From Syngnathus acus (taxonomy: Eukaryota > Chordata > Actinopteri > Syngnathiformes > Syngnathidae): a stretch of 64,000 bases of DNA. A program made the position numbers and the translations under genes. The notes under the pieces were generated by a model. The model ran no database searches. It was not told where the DNA came from and worked only from the letters and a program-made list of their open reading frames with translations. Location of the stretch: positions 14,745,976-14,809,975 of the forward strand of contig NC_051089.1 in assembly GCF_901709675.1 (NCBI RefSeq), written 5' to 3'. This document shows, piece by piece, positions 1 to 30,871 of this stretch. Positions within the stretch are counted from its first letter, which is position 1. Each line of letters starts with the position of its first letter.

Positions 1-658
1 CACACTAATAAAAATATTATTTTGTTACTGAAATGGAACATGATGATATTTTTAATTTCTCAGTCTAGCTGTTTTATTGGCTCTCATTAGATTGGGTAAA
101 TCTTCTCTCAGAAATATCAGAAGCAATCAAGCACATATCTTGCATGAAGCTAATATATTAACAAGGGGCTAATAATAAAAACAACAACATGATAACAGGT
201 CATAAAGCACTATACCAATAAATGTTCCATAACAGGTTGTTGATAGTTTTAAATTAGAACTCCCCTCCCCTACAAAATAACATGGGACAGTCTAGTCATT
301 AAGAATAAAAGTATCTTTAAACCAACCTGCATATATTGTATGCTCATTTCACCTCCTCTTTTGTTTTCTATCCAAACTGCACCTTTTCGTTTTGACCTTT
401 TCCTTTCCATGTTTACTATAAGTGTAGCTTACATTTCCCATCATTCCCCAATCCCCCACCCTAGCCCTCGAATTCCCCAACCAATGATTGACATATCGTG
501 CCGTTAGACAATAGAAAACCATTTTAGGTAACAATTTTCTCTTCAGTTTAGGGCAATTTGCCACAGCCCTCGACAATGCCGCTTATGCCAGAAACCGCCA
601 CTATATTCCTTCCATTTACAAATCCCTAAAATTGCTTCATTTGCTCTCTGTCTTCTAG
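1..658 (+). other. alx4: alx4 intron 1 (3' end)
   Basis: AT-rich non-coding sequence running up to the splice acceptor of the first visible alx4 exon. A pyrimidine-rich stretch ending in TCTTCTAG at 651-658 is the acceptor. I see no coding exon here. An open frame on the minus strand over 349-576 has no recognisable protein character. Confidence 0.7.
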
Positions 659-3600
659 GTAAAGACAGTTCACATCTAACGGATTCGGACTTGACTCCAC
701 TCTCCGATCATCCAACAATGGACACCAGCTACCTGGCCGTGAAGGATCAGAGTGTCAACGCAACATCTGATAGGTTGCCAGGCGCTGATTTAGCCAACCC
801 CCATGATAAGAGTGATAGCAGCGAGAGCAATAAAGGCAAGAAGAGGCGCAATCGCACCACCTTCACCAGCTACCAGCTGGAAGAGCTGGAAAAGGTCTTT
901 CAGAAGACGCACTATCCAGATGTTTACGCCCGTGAGCAGCTGGCGCTACGGACGGACCTGACTGAAGCACGTGTGCAGGTAACAACACTTGGTTACATCA
1001 TTCACCTTTAACGTCACTACTATCTACCCTTTAATTTTTTTATTTTCTTTTTTTGTAACCAAGCAAGTATTAATTTTACAGCCACAAATTAAGTATTTTA
1101 ATAAAAACTCTTTGCTTTGCCAGACCGTACTTCCAGATGAAGCCACATCGTAATTCTTTCGATTTAACGTTTGGCTTTAAAATAATCCAAGAAAAACATT
1201 GGAAAGAAAACTGTTCAAATGTCTGGCACTTGGTGCTACACTGTTCAGGAGGTATTCTTGCATTTTACACTCATGATAGTCATGTTGACTGTTTGTTTGT
1301 TTGACCACTGACACGAAAAGATAGTCGTCATACAGCCAAAGACTTTTTGGTCATATAGCCACAGACGTTTTAGGTCCCAATAAACAGACATACGTATGTG
1401 AAACTATAAGACATTTCAGTTTGAAACATTGATTCGCTCTTATGAACTCAATTCCCACTCAGTGGCCCAATCACAACCACTCTGTGAGTGCTTGACTCTA
1501 ATGTGAGTCCGCGTTTCATCAATTAGGATCGGCTTCAAATTTCCTGTGACCCTGAAAAGGATATGCTGGTGAATGGATGAATGAATGTTTGGAAAGTTTG
1601 ACCCTAATCTACTTTGCTTGTGTTGAGGTTGGTTAGATGGCGCTCGCCGTACCAGCTGCTTAAATAGCTTGACATCATACTGGAATGTCACAATGGAGTC
1701 AATGAGGAAGAGGAAGTCTACGTAGTCTACGTAACTTTGCATCCTTGCCACGAAAATATTTTGTTGTTGTTTTTTTAAATGACATTTTTTTTGTATTAGG
1801 CAACACGTTTATCACATCTGCTTCAAAGTTCTGAGGTTCAGGATTCAAATTGCCACTTTGGCCATCCTGCGTGGACATGGTATATTCTTGCCTTTAGTGT
1901 TTTCCTTTACAAATGCAAGCAAGGTTAATTCACGGATCTAAATCAAGGATGGGCAGCTAGCGACCCACGACCACAATAGATTAAACGTAGGTTAGATTGT
2001 GAGTGTAAATGGTTGCTTGTTTACATGTGTCCTGGGGACCAGTCCAAGGTGTACCCCACCTGGATGGATGGGATCAATGTTTTGTTCTTTCCATTGCACT
2101 GTTGTTGACCAGTCAAAATTGAACGTATGCTATCCGATACCATAATATTGTAGTTTAAGCACTAAGACTTACATTTGTCATGTACGTTACTCACTTTTGA
2201 ACACGGTGCATTACAAATGTATATATCATCCTATAGGATAATGGAAAATATTTCGTCCTCTACTTTTGGCTTCCTCTGTAGAGGATTTGTACACACCTCA
2301 GGAATTCTCCAGGAATGTATAGCATGTAAAGAGATATAGGTTGGGAGGAAGGTGGCAAATGCAGCTGGGAAACAGGCCAAAAAGTGGTCAAGATTTGTTA
2401 TTTTGCTCTCCTTAACTTTCTGAAAATAGAAAAGTGAAAAATGTGCCTCGGTGGGATCAAGCTTTGTAAGAACACCAGCTCACGGGTCCTTCAACATCTG
2501 CAGTCCTGCACAGATAACGTCACTCAGAGAAAAACGTGAGACATTTATCTGGTAATGTGGGAGTGGGGGAGGCCAGGGGCCCCCGGGGGTCCGATGGTTT
2601 GGGTTGCCTGGGCCTCACATGTTGTGTTTTTGGAGAACACACTTTCATCAGCAGCATATGAGGAGATGAGCTCAACTGTGTTTTGATGGTGGTCAGCGGC
2701 ACGTTCGTAAACATCCTTTCCTTGAACGCCAGGTTTGCCGCCCAACCCCCAAGTCCCGAGAGTCAAACATCCAGTCACCATTTGGAACACTTTGCATGCA
2801 ATCTGGTGGTGATGCCGTAATGCATTCCAGCACATTTCTGTTCGATTCCACTACTCCTATGTCGTGTATGTGAACATCTGTGGGCCGCAGACAACCTAAG
2901 CCTTTGGATTCTCCTTGTTTTTCTTTCATTAACATCCTGTTCAGAAAAGAATGTGTCCCCGCTGTGGTCTCCCGGGTAGAGGTGTGAAACAAAAGCCCGG
3001 TGCAAGGTAGCCATTGATATTTCAACCCTTGTCTTGTGCCAAGACAATTCGTTGCTCTAGATAATGAAAAAAAAAAAAACATATTTGATTTTGGCTCCAC
3101 ACTGGCTACGTGCCCGTGGCATAGGATAAGAGTAAGTTTACAACCGCTCTTGGAGGAGACAAACAGCAACAGTGACACGCAGCCGCAGGGTTATAACTCA
3201 GCTCTGAAGGTCGCTGTGAGGCTCACACGATCACAATCGAGTGACTCAGATGGCTCCAGCTTTTACAGCCTTCGGGTCTCCCAGCGGCCCTCTTAAACAC
3301 TCACGGTCAAAAGATAAAAGGACCGAGAAGCCTCGACGCCCGCTCTGTGCTCCATTCAGGACATTTGCCCAAAGAAATGAATGGCGAGTCTCAAGTGGGA
3401 ACCATTACTGTATTGGTTTGACTAAAGCTCAAACATAAATTGTGAAACCCGCTTTGAGGAAAAGGGTTAAATACATCTCGGAGGAGGCTGACCTTTATCC
3501 CGGAACATAAAGTACTTTTAATGAAAGATGTAGGATCTGTAGTCCGAAGTTGTTTGCTTTTTCTGCCTCTGGCTTTCAGAGGGCAAAAGTGAGTTCAGAT

Positions 3601-6472
3601 TGGAGTCATATGCAGTGCCGATACAGGGAAGGGCCATAGATCAAAGGTCAGGGGTTCCAATAACATCACGTCTCTCAGATTCTTCGTCCGGTCAGTTTGG
3701 GGAGCTCAAAGAGCGTTAAAAAATTGCGACGACAAGTTTGACATTAGGTACATGTGAACATTTTTGCAGTTCAACCAAATATGTATACATTTGGCCTCGC
3801 CGAGTGAATTTGAAAGATAGAAATAAATGGACTCTTATAGAATATTCTAATTTCTCAAACGTTTTTGATGAGACGCAAAAAAAACACATCTCAGTCTGAT
3901 TGTGTACTTTCATCATAATAATAAACCGATGAATACCTCTCTGGCAATGTCAATGACAATGGAACAAACTGTCCTCTTTGTTAAGGCTGGCCGTTTCATG
4001 CCTGCAATGTTGTGATTAGTCGGTGAATATGGGAGGATTTGGCAGTACAAACGTACATTTAACGAACCACAACACCGGTCCAAAGTGTTTCCGTCATATT
4101 AACGGTGCTTTGAGGGTGTTGGAAAAGTGAAGCCAGGCTCAGCCTCAGATTTCTTTTCAGCTGACATGAGTGACAGCAGAGGCGGGTTATCAATCCTCCA
4201 AGCTGCTCTCACACTTCAAAGTGTTCCTGGGCCCGTACAGCTCTCCTGCTGGGACCTGTTTGGCATTTCTCTGCTCGCTCACTCTCTCGGACTGGAACAT
4301 AAATAAAGCCTCATTGAAAGTCCGGCAGCTACTTAAGCTGTCAAGGTCTTTACCAATTACTGTCACGACACAGCGTGTGCAACATGCAAATACATTCTCT
4401 CTTCATAATAACCACCAGATTGAACTGGGAGAGATTGGGACACTCGGTGTTGGGATGTGAATCATCTCACGTGAAGAAAAAGGTTCAAACTAGTCCTGGA
4501 GTAGTTGTTACTCTGAGGAAGAAAGAACAGAGGAAGACATCTGCTCTGCTTCCGTAATTTATGCAGCACCGGTATCTGACCGCCAGGGAGCTTTGGGCGA
4601 CAGGAAATTAAAAAGGAAAATGCAAACAAAGCTATGTTGCAATGCCATCTCACCTTTCAATGTTCTCATTATTGCCTCCTAATCTTAGCACAGTGTACAA
4701 ATGCAAAGAGCTGATGGGTGAAACTCAAGAAGCTCACACTTTGTGCGCTAATCAATCTGGCGGTGGCGCTGTACGTGGCACGCCTTCAGCCAGTGTGATG
4801 TCACGCAGCACACTGATGCTTTCATTACACGGCAGTTTTAAGTCCAAACGTCAAATATGATTACAGGAAACATGAGGCACTCAGCGCTTGTCACATTGCA
4901 AATAAGCAAAGGTGAACTGAGAGAGATCTGTTTACATTTTGTTGTAGAAGTGAAGGTTGTTTAGAAAACCCGCATAACATTCTTGCCTGCATTTTCCAAG
5001 CTACTTGTAATAAATGCATTTCCTGGCAGAACTGCTCGGATCCAAGCTTTTCATAAAAATATATATTATGATTTGAACTATAAATGTACAGTACACTAAA
5101 ATGCCAACAGCTTTTGAAACAGGATGAAGAGTTGAAGCTTATTTATTTATTTGTTTTATTTTCAAACCAATATCATCCATCCCTCCTTCCGTCCGTCTGT
5201 CCTTCCATCCATCCATTCTCAATGCCACTTGTCCTCATTAAGTTTGCGGGGGAGCTGGAGCTGATCCCAGTTGACTTTGAGATGGAACAACTAACCAGTC
5301 ACACACACAAGAGTCTCCAACGAACCTAACATTAATTATTTTGCAGTGTGGACCGAAGCACGGGGAACATGCAACCTCTAATCAGTACTCCATCGATTTG
5401 CCTAATCAGTATATTAATATGTGTAATAAGTACGCATATACATATGTATGTTTTTTTCTATCTATTCATTTTTGCACTTTTCTTTGTCCAATTGGAATTG
5501 ATCTAAGTTACCAGATGTTCTATAAAGATGATGCATTTTCAGAAAGTGTTTAGTGCTTGGGAATGTGAAGATCTATCAAATGAACATGCATCTTCTGCTC
5601 AGGTGTGGTTCCAGAACCGGCGGGCCAAATGGAGAAAGAGGGAGCGTTTTGGTCAAATGCAGCAGGTTCGAACGCACTTCTCCACAACTTACGAGCTGCC
5701 TCTGCTGACACGTCCCGAGAGTTACGCACAGGTAGTGCAACATTAAATGTGGATTCATTCATTCATTCATGATCAGAATAATTTAATAATTATTTTACAA
5801 GCGGCCCTGGGGTTAAGATGGTCCTGATTAATGCCATATATTTTTTCATTATACATTTATGGCTTTTCGTGTTGTGTTTTTACTTGTGCACTTTATTTAC
5901 TCACAACATTAAGTTAAATGTTTATAGTTGATTCCCAAAATACAATCAGAAGAATATCCTAAAACGTAACAGAAGCAGTACAGACTAGAGAAATTTGACA
6001 AAATAAAAGAAACACTCAATTCAATTCCAGGAAACGGATATTATACTAAAGTTTCTAAATGTAACTTCTGGGCCATGTGCACTGTTAGACCAGTCCAGGA
6101 TTATTGGATCTCATAACTGTAGCATATATGTTTTATTTCTTTTTGCTTCAGATTCAGAACCCTTCCTGGATTAGCGGCAGCAGCGCAGCGTCACCTGTGC
6201 CAGGCTGCGTGGTGCCCTGTGACACGGTGACCCCATGCATGACCCCTCACCCCCACTCGGCCAGCGGGGTGTCTGAGTTCCTGGGTGTTCCCAGCCCCGG
6301 AGGTCACATGGGCCAAGCTCACATGGGCAGCCTGTTCGGAGGATCTCCCGGCATGGCTACGGGGCTCAACGCGTATGATCTCAACATGGACCCTGACCGC
6401 AAGTCCTCGAGTATCGCCTCTCTGCGTATGAAGGCCAAAGAGCACAGTGCAGCCATATCTTGGGCCTCATGA
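659..6472 (+). CDS. alx4: Aristaless-like homeobox 4 transcription factor, 3' three exons (partial)
   Basis: Nuclear paired-class homeodomain transcription factor, known in vertebrates for limb patterning and skull/craniofacial development. Coding exons are 659-978, 5603-5731 and 6152-6472; their phases join cleanly and end in TGA at 6470-6472. The first visible exon opens with two bases completing a codon, so at least one upstream exon is missing. The homeodomain starts at [13 protein letters not shown] and is split by an intron just before [10 protein letters not shown], inside recognition helix 3; residue 50 is Gln, as in Q50 paired-type domains. The last exon carries the C-terminal OAR (aristaless) motif, [15 protein letters not shown]. 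The segments [12 protein letters not shown] and YELPLLTR match ALX4 rather than ALX1 or ALX3. The a/b teleost paralogue cannot be decided here. The convergent neighbour ext2 reproduces the conserved ALX4-EXT2 linkage. Confidence 0.95.
1840..2075 (-). repeat. Diverged tRNA-SINE-like fragment (minus orientation)
   Basis: The stretch running through TGTGAGTGTAAATGGTTG, TGTCCTGGGGACCAGTCCAAGG and GTACCCCACCTGGATGGATGG resembles, base for base with many changes, the reverse complement of the body of the SINE at 47445-47808. It is old and degraded, and its boundaries are approximate. Confidence 0.5.
5190..5375 (+). repeat. Diverged copy of the same SINE family
   Basis: It starts with CCATCCATCCATTCTC and continues through GTCCTCATTAAGTTTGCGGG, GAGCTGATCCCAG and a fragment ending GGGGAACATGCAACC. 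This matches the order of motifs in the 47445-47808 element in the same orientation, with internal losses. It lies in the alx4 intron just upstream of the second visible exon. Confidence 0.55.
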
Positions 6473-7982
6473 TGCGTCAAAGCCAAAGGGGACGATCTTT
6501 ATCTCCCTGTTGATGTCCGAGCCAGCCTGGAGTGGGCTGAAGGCGCACACATAAAAATCTACAGGCAACAGTGACTACCTTCATGAAGGCTGCTGACAAA
6601 TGCAAATGATGAAGCAATTATTCAGAATGACTTGAAGTGGACTTTGTGGAGTGGGAGACAACTCTGTGCCGTTAGAGTACAGTATTTTTTTTTTAACTAA
6701 TTCATGCACTTATTTTGCTAAAATACAGAAAGGTTTGTTTGTACAGTGCTTTCAGTGAGTTCGGGTGCTCTTTTATTCTTACTTCACTATTTAAAATTTG
6801 AGTTTTGTGTGGGCCGTGCAGGATTTGCTTCAAAATCAAGCATCGAGACAGGCTAAATTTCAGATTTAATTTAAAACAGTAGCGAAAACAGCTCCCTCAT
6901 GTATGAATTTGAATGTTTTTAAACAAATGTGGATTTCAGAGATTATCATCTGTAAAACCGTCAAGCTACAGGAACAAATATGTCGTGTTGGACAGTGGGG
7001 CCTCATTCACTTGGTTTTGTTCTATATTATTTTTTCTTTTTTTTTTAACATTTTAAGCATCCACCGTGTCAGGAAAAGTACATACTTGTCGTACAGAGTG
7101 ACATCAATCACAACATAGCAACATACATTTAAGAGACTAATGGGACTTCATAGGAAATATTACAGCAAAGAAAGTTTGGGGGTTGATTTTCCCTTTAAAG
7201 AGTTGTAAGACAAGCATGGCCTTAAATGTTATGTTGCTTTCTACTACTTTCTTTTTCGAATGAAGGATGTCATTGCACAACAATGCACAGAAACTGAGCT
7301 TTGTTGCTCCCCCTTGAAGAATCAGGTTCTTCCACAACAAAGACATTCAAGTATGCATCTTAACTTTCAGTTCAGAGCAGCTCCCTTCCAAGTCTCCTCT
7401 ATGCTTGTTTACCTCCATCCAATACAGATGCTTCAAGTCCACTGTGGGAAGTCTTATTATTCCCCCAGATGCCTGAGGACAGAAATAGCAGATAACGTTT
7501 GCGCTCCTAAATCACTGACACAATGTCAGGTTATGTTCCTTTGTTCGCAAAGATTGCATGACGCCGATACCTTGTCGAAGAGCTTTGGGCACAGTAACCG
7601 TTGAAAATTGTCGAAATAGGAACCACATTCTCAGCAGGTGAAAGAAGTGTAGTGCAGGCTATAATCTGTCAGCAGAGCACGTCACACCGGACTTGTTCAA
7701 ATCACATCCAGTTTTACCCCTTGGTCCAAATCCAAGGCATATGCAGGACATAATCCGGACTGTATAGTCCATATATCAAAAGTGAGAGGATTGGCTTGGA
7801 TACGTGGACATGGGGGCCCCCCCTTCGCTTGCTGAGGGCTTGGGTGGAGAGGCTTTCTGCTGTGTTCCAGTGTTCTGGGAAAAGGACAGTGCACACAGCT
7901 GTGCTCAGGGGCTAAATGCAAAACAAACATGCCTCACACATGCTTCCCCCTCAGCTGTCATGTCTCTGCTTTCAAAGATCCT

Positions 7983-8001
7983 CCCCCCCCCCCCCCCCCC
8001 C
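7983..8001 (+). repeat. Poly(C) tract, 19 bases
   Basis: An uninterrupted run of 19 C in the alx4-ext2 interval. Such tracts are length-polymorphic and hard to assemble, so the exact length is uncertain. Confidence 0.9.
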
Positions 8002-9409
8002 AACTCCCCTCACGCCGATGCTCTTCGCTTGGCCCTTTGCACAACGTGTCCACAGGTCCAAATCTGCAGAGCCATCACAGAGTTCTCTGGCTCAGGGTCG
8101 AGGCGCAGCCAACCCAGGAAATATTTTTAATTAACACTGAGCCCTGGGGAGCCAGCGGGATCTTGTGTCAGGACAGACACACCCGACTGTCTTTGGGCTG
8201 CACAGCATCCACAAACAATGTGGACATAAGGTTATGTTTTAATGCATACTCATGTTTGCAATCATCCTGTTTATGGTGGATCAACACGTATACTCCAAAG
8301 GGAATATAGAACATGAGTAATACCATGGATGCCCCCACTTGGTCTCCTTTTCAAATACTACTGAAGTCATTCAATCAGTACAGGAGTATTTGTATTATAA
8401 CTTGTTTTCATGTGTGCAGGAGTCTTGGAGATGATCCGGTCTTTTTTGCTTATCAAGTATTTGTGTTGGTTCCCCTTCTATAGGAATTGATGGCTTTTAA
8501 GCTATCGTTGCAAGCAAGATGTGTGATGTTTTTGTGTGATTAAAGGTCAATAAGTTATTGTACTTCTTTTTTTAAGAGGTGATCTGCAAATGGAACATTT
8601 AATACACTTTGCAATAACTGCATAAGAATAAACAGGAAAAAAGAAGTTTAGAATAATGCTCAATTGCCACTCTCTTTTTTTTCTTCAGTGTTGAGGAAAT
8701 CCCCAAATCTTGAAGGTTCTGGTGGATAACATGCTATGAATTTGCATTGTATACCTGCATTTTGTTTCAATACACTAAAAACGGTCTCATCCCAAGATCC
8801 TCTCAGTACTTTGAAGGGACACAAGTCATGAAATGAGGTTGCACAGCTGGCAAGAGCATGCTCCGAAATGAAGATGACAAAAATACGTAGTGCAGTCTTT
8901 TGAACTGCTGACATTGAACAGGGCGGATTAGGCGGCCTATATTAACAACAGGTGACAGGCTGCGGCGGCGAGGGCGGGGACAATGTCATGAAGGCTGATT
9001 TGGTCTTTCACAGATTCCAAGTACAGGCGGATATTAAAATATAAATAAAAGTTTTTTAACAATTACATACACAATGGAGAAAAATGAGGAGATAACTAAA
9101 GCCGACTTGTTTTGGGAGTTTTCATTTTATTTTATAATACAAAGTTAGAATACGCACCAATGACCTCACGGATATCAAAACCAAACATTGCAAGGCAACA
9201 GTAACATCATAAAATCTGTAACATCTAATGAATAAAGGATATAAAAGGACATTCAGACACAAAACTCAACCAGATAAATAACATTGCATCAACAATTATA
9301 CACCAGTTCAGAACACGTCCGTACTGTATTCAGTGTTGCCTTGCTGCATTGCGGTTCAGATATTGAGACTTCACTCTTTTGAGGGTTTTCATTTGTCTGA
9401 ACAATAAGT

Positions 9410-9545
9410 GTCTATGTATGCCCTGCAACTGAGTGGCGACTAGTTCAGGGTGTGGGCCGCCTTTTGACCATAGGGAGCGGGGATAGGCTTCAGCACCCCC
9501 CGCAAACCTTAACAGAATAAGCGGCGTTGGGACGGGATGAAAAAG
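9410..9545 (-). repeat. SINE-family fragment (minus orientation)
   Basis: Contains ATGCCCTGCAACTGAGTGGC, CTAGTTCAGGGTGTG and GGATAGGCTTCAGCACCCCC. These correspond in order to the reverse complement of the body of the element at 47445-47808. Likely part of the region transcribed as ext2 3' UTR or just beyond it. Confidence 0.55.
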
Positions 9546-10096
9546 AAAAAGTTGACTTCTACTTCATGGTTTTTGCCTATTGGCATTTTGGGGACATAAC
9601 TCCTGTAATAAACGTGGGACTAGTGTCGAACACACGACCAATTTCACATCACATGCACAGAAAACAAACTAGTAGCTCAACATACTAGATTTTTAAAAGC
9701 AGCTTAGTCTGGTAACTTGTCTTATCTGCCTGAAGCTAACAGAAAAATTAACTATCGGCAAAAATGACTTTTTTTTTTTACTTCCCAACCCTGATTTAAG
9801 TCCACCAAATTGTTTCAACATGTAAAATGTGGAAAATCAAATAGCTCTACAAATCATTCTTGGAGCATAATTGAAATGAAATAAATGATCCCATAATAGC
9901 AAGAGATCAGTAAAAGATCTCACATTAGTCATGATTTTAACACATTAGGTGTAAAAAAAAACAACAACCCAAAAACAATTAATTTAAATTAATATAAAAG
10001 TGGTGAGGGGAACATAAAATCAAGACATGATGTCAGAAAAGTCAAGTGCGTCTCTGCTGACGCTGTGGTGAGCTCTAAATGCAGATGACATGCGGG

Positions 10097-27636
<17,540 letters not shown>

Positions 27637-28268
27637 GGCTGCCTCCTGACTGTCTGCCCAGCCTCTGGAATGACAGTGACAACTATACATTACGTGTGCT
27701 GCTAAATAATGAGGTTTGTGAAAACGCCTTCAAATAATCACGTCATCAATCTGTAGTCTATTGTACAGTACTAGTTCTCCCGGCACACCCAGAAAGCCAG
27801 CTAACCTGTTTTTCCCCAAATGTCGAAGTTGTGATTTTTAAAAGTAGGACCTGCTCACGTCATCATTAGTGGTTTATACCTGTAGTTGAATGCCCACTTT
27901 GGACAACCATTTTGTGGCGGATACACACATACATAACTTGATAATACATTTTATAATACAAGTTTACTCCTATACATTTTGTCACCCCTTACTCTAAGAC
28001 GATCGCGCCTGCTTGTATTCTTTATATTATTGTACATAAAGCGCAACGAAAAAACACGTTATGGATGGATATGGCAAGACAGATATCACACAATTGACTA
28101 TCTTATTATGTGAGATTTTAGACATGATTATGAATCTGAAAGCTAACGTAGAAAATATAGCTAGTTACATTAGCTTACTAAAATCATCTTAAAAAAACGT
28201 TACCAACAAGAAAAAACATCACAATTGTCTAATTAAATGTGGACACCGTCGATGCGTGTTTTACTTAC

Positions 28269-28440
28269 CAAGACGTTCAACAAATGAAATGTTGACTTCC
28301 GTGTCAATTCATGATAGCATGCTAGTTTAGCAAAACAACCGAAGGGGCCAACCGGAAAACATTTCGTCACTTCCTGTGCAACGCGGATTTCTTCCCGGAT
28401 GTGCAGCCACGAGAGAGAGGCTCCCTCTAGCGGCTGCACC
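28269..28440 (-). promoter_or_regulatory. ext2: ext2 promoter and non-coding exon 1
   Basis: On the minus strand a strong donor (CTTG then GTAAGT, plus positions 28263-28268) ends a putative untranslated first exon. It would splice to the acceptor at 27665-27666, upstream of the ext2 ATG. Next to it are ETS-type cores (CACTTCCTGTG near 28367 and CTTCCCGG near 28392 on the plus strand), typical of TATA-less housekeeping promoters. The transcription start is not fixed by the sequence. Confidence 0.65.
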
Positions 28441-30871
28441 AGTGGAGAGAAGTAACAAGGTGTCCAGCGTCGACGTTCTTCTACTTACCTTACCAATATC
28501 GGCGTGAGGTCAACGTACATGTAAAGGTCAAATCGGTAGGCCAGTCAGAGAGCGGGGGATTGATTTTTTATATAATTATAATGTAATAATATAATAATTA
28601 GAATATAATTTGTCTAATACATAGTGTGAGTACTCACCTCCGCTGGGTGCTTGGATTCTACAAGCTTTTGAGTTTACATATTGCTTAGCTCAGTTGACTA
28701 TCTTTCTACAGAGTTGTAATGTATTAAAAGAAACAGGAACAATTATGACCATGGTTTTTAATTTATTCCATAACGGGCAAGTTCAGTAAGAGGAGGGATC
28801 ACATACAGTCCCATTGGGGGTAGCAAGCAAACCAGATAAACATGAAGACAGACATTGATGCAAATATTCCTCTTTCTTTATGGAACAATTTGTAAAATCT
28901 TCCAAGAGTTTCAATAAATAACTTACAGATCATATATTTCTTGTGTTATATGTCAATATTGATATTTTAAATATATAGCTATCTTCTTTTTGTTATACAG
29001 TTGTTCTCTATGAGGCTATTGGAAGTATTCTTTTTAGCCATCTGCATAAATAATACACACAGGGGATGGTGCTGTACACATCATGGCCAAACAGTGCTTT
29101 GACTGGTTGCAGGCTTCATTGCTGAATGGGTTTAGAACCCAAGAGTATTTGTGAGAGGAAAGAGGGGCTGGCAAGATGATCTGTGCAGTGACAGATTGTA
29201 AACTGGCAAGATGTGAGATGTGCTGTGAGTTACAACTCTTGTTCCAAACAAGAAACGGAGCAGATCGCGTTGATGACTCCAGCCTAGGCATTCCACCAAC
29301 GGTCATTCTGCAGAATGTCTCATCACAATGGAACATTCGTAAATGTGCCGTGGCCGAATGTTAAATACTTTCCCACTTGGACAGGGGAAAAAAAGCATAA
29401 ATGCACAACTTCTGGGAAACCTCTTAAAAAAATACCCCCCAAAAAAGATTCAAGATAAAGAATAAAAAAAACACCAACATCAGTCTGTTGCAAGGGCATT
29501 AAAGATATTACCATCAAATACAGCAATAAAAGTGAAACCATTTATCGTAATAAATAACACAAGTAGTAAACCACCCGTTCACCTGTTACACCCTCGGTGA
29601 TATGGAAGATTGTTTGCCACATGTAGAATTGACACCGGCTCATTTATCCATGAAGTCCAACCCAGAGGAAGAGCGGGGCGAACTCCATTAAAGGGAAGCA
29701 AACACCTGATGTCCATCATGTCTGAGAGCACCTTGAGAACAAGTGATGAGAAGCCTGGTTTGGATTTCTTTGACATGATGGCAGCATTTGTCCTCGTGAA
29801 ACTGCAAAAAAAAAAAAAACACCGCGAGAACGGTACCGTCTCTAGGTAAGAAAGAAAATTATGAGCGAGGTGGTTATTGCGGCCTGAAGGTTGACACAAA
29901 TGAGCAGTGGTAACAGAGAAGCCATGCCGGTGTTTTCCCTGTGGTGTGTAACAGTCTCCATGGGAATGACAGGGCTGGGACATAAACATAGCTCTTTGTG
30001 TTCAAATAAAGCAATAAACATATACAAAAGTACATCTGAGAAATACATTTGGCAATATCAAGGTATTTAGTAAAGAGGGGGACTAAGCAAACATGATTTA
30101 CCTAATTGTCAATCCAAGTGGCTTAGTGATAAAACCCTCTTTGAAAAGAAAGACAAAAGAACTTTCATGCACTGTAAAGAGTAACCAAAAAGGCTTAAAA
30201 ACATCCATAAGCGTCTGTAATAACGTCACAATCAGCAAATGTTTTAAGACACGACTTCAACCACCCACACCATCTTTTTCTCGACACCAACTCCGTATAG
30301 ACCTGAGGAACATTGTGTCACGTCTTCACACTCCTACTAACCGACATACTTCACATTCCTGAATGAGCAATGAAAAATAAAATGCAGGAAGAAAATATGC
30401 CGCTGAGGGTGCAGGAAGTAGGAGAGCACATCAACCCAACCTAAGATGATAGCTTCTTCTACAGTGTTAGCTTTTGAATCCCTGCAAAGTTAACGTACGA
30501 CTCTCTCTTTTGTAGAGTCAAGTCAGGGGATGAACATATGCTGAAATGTACCATGACATTGTTTTGGAACGATATTTGTGAAGCTACAGTTGTTCATTTC
30601 CACCCAAAAGCAGCACAGCCCCCTGGCATGCAGAGAGGTATCTTCTTTGTAGTCATTGCAATAGTGCGAAAATGCTAGAAGCATCCTTTAAGAGGGAGGA
30701 GGACACCTGAAGAATGGAAATTGTTTGTGAGTCGGCAAGTCAAGTTTTGTCCTTATGTGACTACATACATTCCATGACCATCGCATGCACATACTGTGAT
30801 TTTTTTAAATTTTTCTTTATTTAAATATTGGATGTCTGTCACTTCAATTGGAGTTGTTTGAAGTTAGAAGA
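28441..30871. other. ext2-dagla interval, probable dagla 3' UTR
   Basis: No coding exon was recognised. The right part should be the dagla 3' UTR, since dagla ends at 30872 on the minus strand; an AATAAA on that strand lies about 50 bases beyond the stop. The left part precedes the ext2 promoter. Overlapping small open frames here have no recognisable protein character. Confidence 0.55.

Larger units (their letters stand above)
979..5602 (+). other. alx4: alx4 intron splitting the homeodomain
   Basis: A 4.6-kb intron with donor GTAACA at 979 and acceptor CTGCTCAG at 5595-5602. It holds two diverged fragments of a dispersed repeat (near 1840-2075 and 5190-5375). It also has a stretch of more balanced base composition, about 2450-4900, with few simple repeats. 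No coding exon was recognised; open frames on both strands in 2520-3440 look like shadows of this balanced composition. Candidate location for developmental enhancers (inference only). Confidence 0.6.
6473..10096. other. alx4-ext2 convergent intergenic region and 3' UTRs
   Basis: Both flanking genes end here, so this stretch contains the alx4 3' UTR on the left and the ext2 3' UTR on the right. I see no further coding exon. It contains a run of 19 cytosines at 7983-8001, overlapping open frames on the plus strand at 7804-8309 that look like GC-rich shadow, a truncated foldback-repeat end near 7170-7205, and a SINE fragment near 9410-9545. Confidence 0.65.

Noticed and set aside
2520-3438. Several open frames of 64-161 codons on both strands in the alx4 intron
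   Set aside because: They overlap each other on opposite strands, have no family resemblance or splice logic, and follow from balanced base composition with few stop triplets.
7804-8309. Three overlapping plus-strand frames around the poly(C) tract
   Set aside because: Each reads through a 19-base C run as a proline or glycine-poor shadow. No frame has a recognisable domain or codon pattern.
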